From NCBI GenBank assembly GCA_009773665.1, contig WSYE01000001.1, forward strand, positions 62,001 through 126,000: DNA of 64,000 nucleotides, in the 5' to 3' direction. The position numbers were made by a program, and so were the translations under genes. Each line of letters begins with the position of its first letter. Positions within the stretch are counted from its first letter, which is position 1. The DNA is from Desulfovibrionaceae bacterium (GTDB taxonomy: Bacteria > Desulfobacterota > Desulfovibrionia > Desulfovibrionales > Desulfovibrionaceae). Below the pieces are notes generated by a model. It did not search any database, had not been told where the DNA came from, and saw nothing but the letters and a program-made list of their open reading frames with translations. Below are positions 17,792-25,872 of this stretch, in pieces.

Positions 17792-18307
17792 ATGACGCGG
17801 TTGTTGTTCGCAGCAATTCTCTGCTTGGTTTTGGCTAGCGCAACGCAGGCCGAAGCCAAGAAAGCCTTCAATCTCAATCCAGTTGATTGCGCTGAGGGTT
17901 TCGCCATTTCCAGCAAGCATGTCGGAGCGGTAGCTCCTGATTCCTGGGAACTCAAAATCTCGGGGCAAACCCCGATGCTGTCAAGCCAAAGCGGAAAGGC
18001 GGTCGTGACGTTTATCCTGGACAGAAAGGCAGCCAAGCCCACGGGAATCATTGTTGTGGCCCCGAATGTCGTCGGGGAGAAAAAGGACACCGCTGCCCAG
18101 GTTTCCAGCATTATGGCGATGAATGCCGTGGTGGGTATGACTTCGCAATTGGCTGCTCAACAGCGCATGGATTTGGTTGCCAAGCTTGTGGAAAAAGCCA
18201 GTGGAGGCAACGAGGCGAGGTTGGATGCTGGTCAGGTTGCTTATACTCTCAGCATGGCCGGTGGAACTCTTATGTTCATGGCCACTCCGGCTGACAATGT
18301 GAAATAA
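17792..18307 (+). CDS. secreted protein of unknown function, possible moron
   Basis: A 171-residue protein with a clear Sec signal peptide (positively charged start, LLFAAILCLVLASATQAEA, cleavage near residue 22). The mature part has the segment VVTFILDRKAAKPTGIIVVAP and an alanine-rich helical stretch. No family recognised. It lies 11 nt after mor, with AAGAGG before the ATG. Periplasmic phage proteins in such places often change the host surface or block superinfection, but nothing here proves that. Confidence 0.65.
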   Translation: MTRLLFAAILCLVLASATQAEAKKAFNLNPVDCAEGFAISSKHVGAVAPDSWELKISGQTPMLSSQSGKAVVTFILDRKAAKPTGIIVVAPNVVGEKKDTAAQVSSIMAMNAVVGMTSQLAAQQRMDLVAKLVEKASGGNEARLDAGQVAYTLSMAGGTLMFMATPADNVK

Positions 18308-18359
18308 CATTATTTATTGACTATTTACATGATGGAACAACGAGCAGAGGGCCGTGAAT

Positions 18360-19547
18360 ATGTCAAAGAAGTTTCACGACGACTGGAACAATGCAGTTCA
18401 AATAATTAAACTTGAGAATGATCTAATTCACCATAGAACTACTACGGCGTTTGCTGTTCATGGTTTTTTATTTGCTGCTTTTTGCGCAGTGGCCGTCAAG
18501 CTGAATGACAACCTTGACAGCAACTGGAACACATTACTGATAATAATTGAATATATTATTCCAATCATTGGCATTGTCGCGTCATATCTGCTCAGGTCCG
18601 GCATGTGCGCAGCCCTGCGACAAATTCGAGCCTGCGATATTTGGTTTAAAAAAACGACAGAATGTGATTCAAGTCAAGGGTTTGTCATGTCGGACTACCC
18701 TCCATTGACAGGAAGGCGACACGCAAACGAGTATACAGAGTTCACCCAAGACGAACGCAATAAAATAAACGACATATCGACACTCTGCGTTGGAATGGAC
18801 AGACTTCCAAGCATAATGTCATTGGTCTGGGTTATTGTTGTTATTGCATTGACAACGACATTGTGCATAAAGGAAAACTTCCCTTACAGCCTTGCGGTTA
18901 TTGCGTTATTTGTAATTGTGTTGCAATTTTCAATAAAATACAATTCTTTTGGCTTTTACGGGCAACAGCGCTCAAGAAGCCAAGGAGCGTGTTGTGCAGG
19001 AGATGTAATGAGCCAAGCTAATGAAGCACGCGAAATTACAAAAAAATGGGTAAGACTAGTTTCCGCTTGCAAACTAGAAAAGCAATGGACAAATGAGCGT
19101 CTTGGGTGGTTTTTTACTGCAAACGGCATCCTCCTTGGCTCACTAGCTGCAATCATTAAAATATATTACGATGGAAATAGTACAAAAGCAAATCCACCAA
19201 ACGAGCATACGGCCTTTATCATTGGAAACCTTGGAATCGAAAATATTGTGGCATTTATTATTTTAATAGGAATTGTCTCGTCTGTATCTACGGTTGCTAG
19301 CGTTGTGTCGGCAGCATGGATGCATCATACTTGGTTTGGTGAGTTGGTTGCACTAATTGACTCATGCAATGACAAGAGGGTTGCTGATGGGTTAACATTT
19401 GGAAGAGTTGGGCGTTGCCGCTCACTTGTAGCCAGATGGGTACCCGTTTTAGTTCCAGCAACAATGCTGTATATTTGGTTCCGCATAGCATCAAAAGTAT
19501 ATGTCACAGATGGGTTGGTGGCGCTATTTCGTATTTTCAAGCTTTAG
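18360..19547 (+). CDS. AT-rich cargo: membrane protein with two related halves
   Basis: A 395-residue polytopic protein in DNA far more AT-rich than its neighbours. Each half opens with the same pattern: LENDLIHHRTTTAFAVHGFL near residue 18, and LEKQWTNERLGWFFTANGIL near residue 240. In both, Leu-Glu and a few residues with Arg are followed by a membrane helix with Gly-(Phe/Ile)-Leu. Each half has three to four helices. It looks like an internal duplication of one membrane module. No known function. I chose the ATG at 18360, with AGAGG upstream; a GTG at 18354 is in frame. Confidence 0.7.
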   Translation: MSKKFHDDWNNAVQIIKLENDLIHHRTTTAFAVHGFLFAAFCAVAVKLNDNLDSNWNTLLIIIEYIIPIIGIVASYLLRSGMCAALRQIRACDIWFKKTTECDSSQGFVMSDYPPLTGRRHANEYTEFTQDERNKINDISTLCVGMDRLPSIMSLVWVIVVIALTTTLCIKENFPYSLAVIALFVIVLQFSIKYNSFGFYGQQRSRSQGACCAGDVMSQANEAREITKKWVRLVSACKLEKQWTNERLGWFFTANGILLGSLAAIIKIYYDGNSTKANPPNEHTAFIIGNLGIENIVAFIILIGIVSSVSTVASVVSAAWMHHTWFGELVALIDSCNDKRVADGLTFGRVGRCRSLVARWVPVLVPATMLYIWFRIASKVYVTDGLVALFRIFKL

Positions 19548-19577
19548 TGTTTTTTCTGTTGTGCTAACGCCGCCGCA

Positions 19578-19627
19578 CTGAACCCCTTCACCTATCACGC
19601 CCCCCGTCTGCCGCCTATTCAGGCGGC
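19578..19627 (+). promoter_or_regulatory. late-promoter/leader element, copy 1 (lysis operon)
   Basis: Motif CTGAACCCCTTCACCTATC at 19578-19596 contains the dyad TGAA-N4-TTCA. After a 13-nt spacer comes a 7-bp hairpin (GCCGCCT, loop ATTC, AGGCGGC; 19610-19627). The same layout recurs at 29436 and 41887. Here a further 11-bp outer stem (CGCCCCCCGTC with GACGGGGGGCG, to 19638) and a TTTT follow, which could also terminate transcription of the cargo gene. It sits before the holin, the place of Mu Plys. Confidence 0.65.
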
Positions 19628-19684
19628 GACGGGGGGCGACCGTTTTGGTGCCGTCGCCTCCACAAACAAACTCATGGAGGCTTT

Positions 19685-20140
19685 ATGCTCGGCATCTTCG
19701 ACATCATCCCCTGGCTCGTCATCATGTCCGCCGGTGCGTTCCTGATTGTTCTGGCCTGGCGCTTCAGGTCCGACATCACCACGTACTGCGACCGCCGCAC
19801 CGGCGCGAGCCCGTTCCGCATGGTCATCTGCGGCTTGGCCGCACTGGCCTGTCTGGCTGTCGTGGCCGCCGTGTCGCCGGTGCAGCTGCCCGTGACCGTC
19901 TACAAGCTCGCCTTGGTGCTCCTGGCGGGCTACTTGGGCTATTGGGCCGACGTGTGGCTGTTCCCGTATTCGCGCCCGGACGGCTACCTGCTCAGCAACT
20001 GGCAGGCCGCGCCGGGCTTTAAGTACTCCGAGCCCGATCACGCCATCGTACCCGGATACGAGACCGTCTTCTCCGCAGCGCTCATCCGCCGGGCGCTCGT
20101 GGTCGGATGCTGCATGCTGGCCGTGGGGCTGGGGCTGTAG
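19685..20140 (+). CDS. putative holin
   Basis: A 151-residue protein with three to four membrane helices (about 7-25, 45-62, 70-88, and one at the C-terminus). The pattern YLGYWADVWLFPYSRPDGY and the closing stretch with ALIRRALVVGCCMLAVG fits the putative holin family seen in Mu-like prophages of Desulfovibrio and pseudomonads. It is the first gene of the lysis block, with GGAGG before the ATG. Holins form the membrane lesion that triggers lysis. Confidence 0.75.
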   Translation: MLGIFDIIPWLVIMSAGAFLIVLAWRFRSDITTYCDRRTGASPFRMVICGLAALACLAVVAAVSPVQLPVTVYKLALVLLAGYLGYWADVWLFPYSRPDGYLLSNWQAAPGFKYSEPDHAIVPGYETVFSAALIRRALVVGCCMLAVGLGL

Positions 20141-20142
20141 CC

Positions 20143-20844
20143 ATGCGCGCTTGGCTTGAGCGAGTTGCCAAGAACCTGGAGATGGCCGGGGCCATCGTTT
20201 GGATGGCCTTCATGGCCGGGATCGGACTTGCTTTGGGCGTGAGCCTGGTCATCGCCGTAGTGAGCAAGCACGCCCACGCTGAAACCGTCCCGCCCCAGGC
20301 CGCGCGCTTCAAGGCGGACCTCACCCGGTGCGCCCGCGTCCATTGGGGCCTGGAGGCTCCGGTGGCCACCTTCGCCGCCCAGATCCACCAGGAAAGCCGC
20401 TGGAACCCCAACGCGGTCTCGCCGGTGGGGGCCAAGGGCCTTACGCAGTTCATGCCCGCAACGTCCGCCTGGATGGGCAACGTGGACCCGGAGCTGACCG
20501 CCAACCAGCCTTTCAACCCCGGCTGGGCGCTCCGGGCGCTCTCCGCCTACGACAAATGGCTGTGGGACCGCGTCCAGGCGTCCACGCCCTGCGACCGCAT
20601 GGCCATGGCCCTTTCCGCCTACAACGGCGGCCTGGGCTGGGTGCAGCGCGACAAGGCCCTTGCCCGGCAGCGCGGCGCGGACCCGTTAGAGTGGTTCGGT
20701 TCCGTGGAGCGGTTTAACGCCGGGCGGAGCGCCGCAGCCAGCCGGGAAAACCGGGGCTATCCGCGCCTCATTCTGCTGACATTGGAACCGCTTTACGTCC
20801 AGGCCGGATGGGGCCGGGGGGTATGCCATGATGACCTACGCTAA
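20143..20844 (+). CDS. lytic transglycosylase endolysin (SLT domain)
   Basis: A 233-residue protein. An N-terminal membrane helix (about 18-42, ending near Ala-His-Ala-Glu) could act as a signal-anchor. The SLT fold follows, with catalytic glutamate in QIHQESRWNPNAVSP, then GAKGLTQFMPATSAW and SAYNGGLGWVQRD. It cleaves the peptidoglycan glycan strand. It lies 2 nt after the holin gene and overlaps the spanin gene by 17 nt. Confidence 0.92.
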   Translation: MRAWLERVAKNLEMAGAIVWMAFMAGIGLALGVSLVIAVVSKHAHAETVPPQAARFKADLTRCARVHWGLEAPVATFAAQIHQESRWNPNAVSPVGAKGLTQFMPATSAWMGNVDPELTANQPFNPGWALRALSAYDKWLWDRVQASTPCDRMAMALSAYNGGLGWVQRDKALARQRGADPLEWFGSVERFNAGRSAAASRENRGYPRLILLTLEPLYVQAGWGRGVCHDDLR

Positions 20845-21391
20845 GGCGATCGCCGTCGCGCTCGTCGTGGTGGCCGTCTACGCGGCGGGCGTGTGGGTGG
20901 GCTACGACAAGGCCAACGACCGCCGCAAGGCCGAGGTGGCCGCCCTCACCGCCGGATATGCCGAAGCATACGCCAAGGCCGAGAAACAGGCCCGCGAACA
21001 CCTGGAAGAGGAAACCCAGCGGGCCAATCTGCTGGCCGTGCAGCTCATGGGCGCAAAGCGCCAGATCGCCGCCCAAACCCAAGACATCACCCGGAGGATA
21101 CGCCATGCCGCGCAAGCTGGTGCTGCTGGTTGCCGCTTTGGCCCTGATTTCGTGCGCCTGTACAACGAAGCCCTCGGCTATCCCGGCGGCGGTGCTCTGC
21201 CCGAGGACGCCAGTGCCGCCGGAACTGACCACGCTGGCGGACCCGCCCCCGCCGCTGGCCCCGGATTACTTCCAGACCGACCCGTGACGCCTGAAGACCT
21301 GCTGGCACACGCCCGTGACTACGGTGCCTGGGCCAGGGGCATGCGGGCGCAGCTGGCCGCCCTGGGCGAGCTGCTGAAGGAGGGGTTGTAG
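20828..21391 (+). CDS. Rz-like inner-membrane spanin
   Basis: A 187-residue protein with one N-terminal membrane helix (residues 5-26) and a long charged, coiled-coil-like region (about 30-90). This is the usual form of the inner-membrane spanin that joins inner and outer membranes at the last lysis step. It is longer than lambda Rz (153 aa), with a Gly/Ala/Pro-rich part. A separate frame inside it encodes the lipoprotein partner Rz1. Confidence 0.8.
   Translation: MMTYAKAIAVALVVVAVYAAGVWVGYDKANDRRKAEVAALTAGYAEAYAKAEKQAREHLEEETQRANLLAVQLMGAKRQIAAQTQDITRRIRHAAQAGAAGCRFGPDFVRLYNEALGYPGGGALPEDASAAGTDHAGGPAPAAGPGLLPDRPVTPEDLLAHARDYGAWARGMRAQLAALGELLKEGL
21105..21287 (+). CDS. Rz1-like outer-membrane spanin lipoprotein, nested in Rz
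   Basis: A 60-residue frame lying wholly inside the Rz gene. The ATG has its own GGAGG at 21093-21097. The product has a lipoprotein signal (MPRKLVLLVAALALISC) with lipobox Leu-Ile-Ser-Cys, then a short proline-rich body (PVPPEL, DPPPPLAPDY). Those are the hallmarks of Rz1. It pairs with Rz across the periplasm. Confidence 0.88.
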   Translation: MPRKLVLLVAALALISCACTTKPSAIPAAVLCPRTPVPPELTTLADPPPPLAPDYFQTDP

Positions 21392-21673
21392 ATGGACACC
21401 GCCGCGTTGATCGCCCTCATCCTGAGCGCCCTGCTGACCCTGGCGGGCGCTCTTGGGGGCTTCATCGTCAAGCACCTGAACGACTCGGTGCGGACGCTCC
21501 AGGAGCGTTGCACGGAGCTGGAAAAATCCCAGGCCGAACAGGCCCAAAGAACCGCCGAAAACTACCTGCGGCGCGAAGACTGCCACCGGCAGACCGATGC
21601 CGTGGTGGATAGGCTCAAGGGCATCGAAGACAAGCTGGACCGCGTCATCGAACGCATAGGAGTGAAGGCATGA
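21392..21673 (+). CDS. membrane-anchored coiled-coil phage protein
   Basis: A 93-residue protein with one N-terminal helix (about 5-27) and a long charged helix after it (TLQERCTELEKSQAEQAQRT). From memory, similar proteins (Mu gp25-like/DUF2730 style) stand between lysis and head genes in Mu-like phages. It starts next to the Rz stop. Function unknown. Confidence 0.7.
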   Translation: MDTAALIALILSALLTLAGALGGFIVKHLNDSVRTLQERCTELEKSQAEQAQRTAENYLRREDCHRQTDAVVDRLKGIEDKLDRVIERIGVKA

Positions 21674-21879
21674 GTGACGAACACGTCGAACCGGCCACGC
21701 CGGAGATGCAGGCCCTTAGCCGCATCGAAACGAAGGTGGACGGCGTGGCCGGGTGCCTGAAGAACATCGAGCGCCGCGCCGTCGTGGCCGGTGCCGTTGC
21801 TGGCGGTTTTTCGGGCGGCCTGGTCGGGGGCATCGTGTCCACGGCCATTCTCTCCATCAAGATCAAGATGGGGTGGTAA
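21670..21879 (+). CDS. small membrane phage protein
   Basis: A 69-residue protein. The N-terminal half is charged and helical; the C-terminal half is a Gly/Ala-rich membrane helix (AVVAGAVAGGFSGGLVGGIV). The start overlaps the gene before in an ATGA. Its stop adjoins the GTG of the DUF1804 gene. No family is recognised, but gene order fits Mu gp26-like proteins. Confidence 0.65.
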   Translation: MSDEHVEPATPEMQALSRIETKVDGVAGCLKNIERRAVVAGAVAGGFSGGLVGGIVSTAILSIKIKMGW

Positions 21880-22380
21880 GTGGCTCACGCCCGCGAAAAG
21901 CGCGAAGCGGTCAGAGCCGCCTACATCCACGAGCGCATGCCGTTGGATATCGCCGCCCTCAAGTCCGGGGTGCCGCCGGGCACGGCCACGCGCTGGAAGC
22001 GCCGGGCCAAGGAGCTGGGCGACGATTGGGACAAGATGCGCGCCGCGTGCCTGCTGGCCGGAGACGGCGTGGAGTCCGTGGCCCGGCAGATGCTGGCCGA
22101 TTACGTGGTGCAGTACAAGGCGATCATGGACGCCATCAGCACCGACGAAACCATCCCGGCGCACTCCAAGGTGCAGATGCTGGCCAGTCTGGCGGACAGC
22201 TTCAACAAGACGGTGGCCGCCAGCAAGCGCGTGCTGCCGGAAACCAGCGAACTGGCCACGGCGCTGAACGTGCTGGACCGGCTTTCCAACTTCATCCGCG
22301 AGCACTTCCCGCAGCATGGCCCGGCCTTCGTGGAGGTTCTGGAGCCGTTCGGCGGCGAGCTGGCGCGGGCGTTCGGGTAG
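21880..22380 (+). CDS. DUF1804 protein (Mu gp27-like, small terminase role)
   Basis: A 166-residue protein with the DUF1804 opening: REKREAVRAAYIHERMPLDIAALKSGVPPGTATRWKRRAKELGDDWD, where a helix-turn-helix is followed by the GDDWDK block. The family always precedes the large terminase in Mu-like phages and probably acts as DNA-recognition (small) terminase. Start is GTG. An AT-rich piece lies between it and the large terminase, which usually follow each other directly. Confidence 0.85.
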   Translation: MAHAREKREAVRAAYIHERMPLDIAALKSGVPPGTATRWKRRAKELGDDWDKMRAACLLAGDGVESVARQMLADYVVQYKAIMDAISTDETIPAHSKVQMLASLADSFNKTVAASKRVLPETSELATALNVLDRLSNFIREHFPQHGPAFVEVLEPFGGELARAFG

Positions 22381-22398
22381 TTTGTACTGCTGTCTGGC

Positions 22399-22620
22399 TC
22401 AGTACAACTCTACATATAGGCCGTTGAGTGTTGATTTTAGATTATGTTCAGCGTCATCGCACTTTTCAAGAAAAGACTCGACAGTGTTGCGTTGAACATT
22501 TTTGACATGCCAAAGCGTTTCTCCGTTTGGGAACGGATTGCGTGATCTTACGATAAGATATTTTTTCTCGACAAAATACGTCACTTTGACCCCGATGTGC
22601 TCAAAATCTTTCTTCAGCAT
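22399..22620 (-). CDS. small AT-rich minus-strand cargo gene
   Basis: A 73-residue charged protein (MLKKDFEHIGVKVTYFVEKK at the start, VESFLEKCDDAEH near the end), encoded against the phage genes in AT-rich DNA between the two terminase genes. No Shine-Dalgarno is clear. A longer frame would need a TTG at 22644 and would overlap the large terminase. No family recognised. Its base composition marks it as inserted DNA. Confidence 0.4.
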   Translation of the reverse strand: MLKKDFEHIGVKVTYFVEKKYLIVRSRNPFPNGETLWHVKNVQRNTVESFLEKCDDAEHNLKSTLNGLYVELY

Positions 22621-22625
22621 TTGGA

Positions 22626-24278
22626 ATGAATATGCACATAGCAAAACAAGTCAAGATTGCGAGGAAGGACTTCCTCCTCGAACTGGCCCGCATGGCCGAC
22701 GGCCTGCGCCGCACCATCGAAGCCGAGTGCGAGGGGTTCTCGCCGGACGCTGCCGCCGCCCGCAAGCGCCGGGAGCGCGCCTGGAGGGACTTCTCGTTCT
22801 TCCGCCGCACCTACTTCCCGCACTACTGCCGATACGCCGATTCCGTGCTGCACGTCTGGCTGGAAGATACCCTTCCCGCCCTGGTGGCCAACCCCGCCGG
22901 GCAGCGCCTGGCCGTGGCCGCTCCGCGCGGCGAGGCCAAGTCCACCATGGTCAGCCTGATCTTCGTGCTCTGGTGCATCCTCACCGGGCGCAAGCGCTTC
23001 GTGATCCTGGTGGCCGACGCCTTCGAGCAGGCCGCCACCCTCCTGGAAGCGGTGAAGGCCGAACTGGAGGCCAACCCGCGCCTTGCCATGGATTTCCCCG
23101 AGGCGTGCATGCCGGGCCGCGTCTGGAACGTGGGCGTGGCCATCACCGCCACCAACGTGAAGCTCCAGGCGTTCGGCTCCGGCAAGCGCATGCGCGGCCT
23201 GCGCCACGGCCCGCACCGCCCGGACCTGGTCATCGGCGACGACCTGGAGAACGACGAGAACGTCAAAAGCCCGGCCCAGCGCGACAAGCTGCAAAGCTGG
23301 CTCTCCAAGACCGTGCTGAACCTGGGCGAGGCCGGGGACACCATGGACGTGATCCTGGTGGGCACGGTGCTGCACTATGATTCCGTGTTGTCGCGCCTGC
23401 TGGCCAACAAGCTCTGGCGGTCGCGCAAGTTCCAAGCGGTCATTGAATGGCCGCACCGCATGGACCTCTGGGACCGCTGGGAGGAAGTGCTCCTTGCCGA
23501 AGGCGAGGAAGCCGCCCTGGACTACTACCGCGACCGCGCCCAGGCCATGGACGAAGGCGCGGTGGTCAGCTGGCCCAGCGCCCGGCCCATCTACAAGCTG
23601 ATGGTCAAGCGCGCCCGCGACGGCCACGACGCCTTCGACTCCGAACAGCAGAACGACCCCCTGGCTGGAGACGGCGCGCCCTTCGCCACCTGCATCACCT
23701 TCTGGGTGGAGCGCCGCAACGACTGGATGTTCTTCGGCGCGGTGGACCCATCCCTGGGCAAGTCCGGCGCGGGGCGCGACCCCTCGGCCATCCTGGTGGG
23801 CGGCTATTCGCGCGAGCGCGCCGTGCTGGACGTGGTGGAGGCGTCAATTCGCAAAAGAGTCCCTGACCGCATCATCGAAGACGTGCTGGCCTTCCACGCG
23901 CAGTACCGCTGCCTGCTCTGGGCCGTGGAGTCGGTGCAGTTTCAGGAGTTCCTGCGCACGGAGCTGATTCGTCGGGCCATGGTGCGCGGGATGACCATCC
24001 CGGCCAGGGCCGTGACCCCCATCGCGGACAAGACCCTGCGCATCGAGGCCATGCAGCCCTATTTCGCCCAGGGGCGCATCCGCGTGCATAGCTCGCAGCA
24101 CACGCTCGTCGCTCAGCTCCGGCACTTCCCCAAAGCGGACCACGACGACGGCCCGGACTGCCTGGAGATGCTCTGGCAGGCCGCCACACGAGGATTCACA
24201 ACCATGAGCTTCACCGCCGTGCCCAAGGGCGGCGGGCGTTCCATGATTCGGAGGGGACATGCTGACGACGATGATTGA
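22626..24278 (+). CDS. terminase large subunit, Mu gp28-like
   Basis: A 550-residue packaging ATPase/nuclease. The ATPase part has an atypical Walker A (AAPRGEAKST, about residues 98-107) and a Walker B-like DLVIGDDLEND. The nuclease part shows FGAVDPSLGKSG and a later DDGPDCLEML with acidic residues. It packages phage DNA by headful, starting from an integrated copy as in Mu. Its start (ATG AAT ATG) has no good ribosome site and lies at the edge of the AT-rich insert, so the original start may have been changed. Confidence 0.92.
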   Translation: MNMHIAKQVKIARKDFLLELARMADGLRRTIEAECEGFSPDAAAARKRRERAWRDFSFFRRTYFPHYCRYADSVLHVWLEDTLPALVANPAGQRLAVAAPRGEAKSTMVSLIFVLWCILTGRKRFVILVADAFEQAATLLEAVKAELEANPRLAMDFPEACMPGRVWNVGVAITATNVKLQAFGSGKRMRGLRHGPHRPDLVIGDDLENDENVKSPAQRDKLQSWLSKTVLNLGEAGDTMDVILVGTVLHYDSVLSRLLANKLWRSRKFQAVIEWPHRMDLWDRWEEVLLAEGEEAALDYYRDRAQAMDEGAVVSWPSARPIYKLMVKRARDGHDAFDSEQQNDPLAGDGAPFATCITFWVERRNDWMFFGAVDPSLGKSGAGRDPSAILVGGYSRERAVLDVVEASIRKRVPDRIIEDVLAFHAQYRCLLWAVESVQFQEFLRTELIRRAMVRGMTIPARAVTPIADKTLRIEAMQPYFAQGRIRVHSSQHTLVAQLRHFPKADHDDGPDCLEMLWQAATRGFTTMSFTAVPKGGGRSMIRRGHADDDD

Positions 24279-25872
24279 TCGCCTCAAGGCCGCCTTCAGC
24301 GCCTTCAAGGGCCAGTCCCGCGACGAAATGCAGTCAGCATCCCTGGCCGCGCTGCACAACCGCTATATCGCCAGCCTCACCGGCGGCCTGACCCCGCGCA
24401 AGCTGGAATCCATCCTGGCCGCCGCCGATCAGGGCGACATCGTGGGCCAGCATGAGCTGTTCGCGGAGATCGAAGCGCGCGACGAACACATCCACGCGGA
24501 GCTGTCCAAGCGCCGCCGGGCGCTGCTCTCCGTTCCCTGGCAGATCAAGCCGGGCCGCGCGGGCGACAAGCGCGCAGAGGACGTGGCCGCCGCCGTGCGC
24601 GAGCAGGTGCTTTCCATCCCGGACTTCGAGGACGCCATCCTGAATGCGGCTGACGCCATTGGCCACGGGTTTGCCTGTCTGGAGTTCGAGTGGGGATTCA
24701 GCGGCAAGCTGCATGTGCCGCAGGCGCTGCACTTCCGGCCTCAGTCCATGTTCCAGCTGGCCCCGGACTTCATGACGTTGCGCCTGCGCGACAACACCGT
24801 GGAGGGCCAGGAACTCTGGCCCGGCGGTTGGATCATCCACCGGCATGCGTCCATGTCCGGGTGGCTGCCACGCACCGGCTTGTTCCGGGTGCTGGTGTGG
24901 ACCTACCTGCTCAAGCAATACTGCAGGGGCGATTTCGCCGAGTTCCTGGAGATTCACGGACTGCCGCTTCGCCTGGGCAAGTTCCCGCCCGGCACTCCCG
25001 AGGAGGAGCAGGCCACGCTGCTCAAGGCGTTGCAGGCCATCGGGCATGACGCCGCCGGGGCCATCCCTGACAGCATGATGATCGAATTCCACGACGCAGC
25101 GCGCGGCAGCGAGAAGCCGTTCATGGCCATGCATGAGCTGTGCGAAAAGGGCGCGAGCAAGGCCATCCTGGGCAGCACCCTGACCACGGACACGCAAGGA
25201 GTGGGCAGCCAGGCGCTGGGTGAGATCCACAACGAAGTGCGCCTGGACATCCTGAAGAGCGACGGTCGCCAGCTCGGCGGGACGTTCACCCGGCAGTTGT
25301 GCGCGCCGCTGGCGTTCCTGAACGAAGGCGTGACCGATCCCGGCCTGATGCCGGTGTTCGCCTTCGACTTCAACCGCCCGGAGGACTTGGAGAAGCTGGC
25401 CAATGCGCTGCCCAAGCTGGTGCAGGTAATGGATATTCCCAGAGCCTGGGCGCACGAGCGGGCGGGGATTCCCGTTCCCGAGGACGGCGAGCCGGTGTTG
25501 CAGCTCAAGGGACAGGCGAAGTCCGAGGCCGCAGAAAGCGACCCTGGGCAGCCCGGCCAAAAGGGGAAAGCCGAAGCCACGGTAGCCTTGTCGGCTGAAG
25601 ATGGCGGCGATGGACCGCTGTTCCCGGATCAGGCCGCCGTGGATGCGGCGGACGTGCCGGACGCGGTGCTGGCGGCCCTGGCCAGGGACATGCTGGCCCC
25701 GATCATCGCCGAGGCCTCGGACGGCATCGGGCCGCAGGAGCTGCTGGGCAAGCTGGCCGAGCTGTACCCCAAGATGGACACCACGGGCCTGGAAGAGCTG
25801 TGCGCGCGGGTGCTGTTTGTGGGGGAACTGTGGGGGCGCTTGAGCGCCCAGGCTGAGTCCGGGGCGGACTGA
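24259..25872 (+). CDS. portal protein, DUF935 (Mu gp29-like)
   Basis: A 537-residue protein of the DUF935 portal family: LTPRKLESILAAADQGD, then HELFAEIEARDEHIHAELSKRR, and EIHGLPLRLGKF and GSQALGEIHNEVR further on. It should form the dodecameric ring at the head vertex. It overlaps the terminase end by 20 nt. The C-terminal 130 residues are acidic and low-complexity. Confidence 0.93.
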   Translation: MLTTMIDRLKAAFSAFKGQSRDEMQSASLAALHNRYIASLTGGLTPRKLESILAAADQGDIVGQHELFAEIEARDEHIHAELSKRRRALLSVPWQIKPGRAGDKRAEDVAAAVREQVLSIPDFEDAILNAADAIGHGFACLEFEWGFSGKLHVPQALHFRPQSMFQLAPDFMTLRLRDNTVEGQELWPGGWIIHRHASMSGWLPRTGLFRVLVWTYLLKQYCRGDFAEFLEIHGLPLRLGKFPPGTPEEEQATLLKALQAIGHDAAGAIPDSMMIEFHDAARGSEKPFMAMHELCEKGASKAILGSTLTTDTQGVGSQALGEIHNEVRLDILKSDGRQLGGTFTRQLCAPLAFLNEGVTDPGLMPVFAFDFNRPEDLEKLANALPKLVQVMDIPRAWAHERAGIPVPEDGEPVLQLKGQAKSEAAESDPGQPGQKGKAEATVALSAEDGGDGPLFPDQAAVDAADVPDAVLAALARDMLAPIIAEASDGIGPQELLGKLAELYPKMDTTGLEELCARVLFVGELWGRLSAQAESGAD

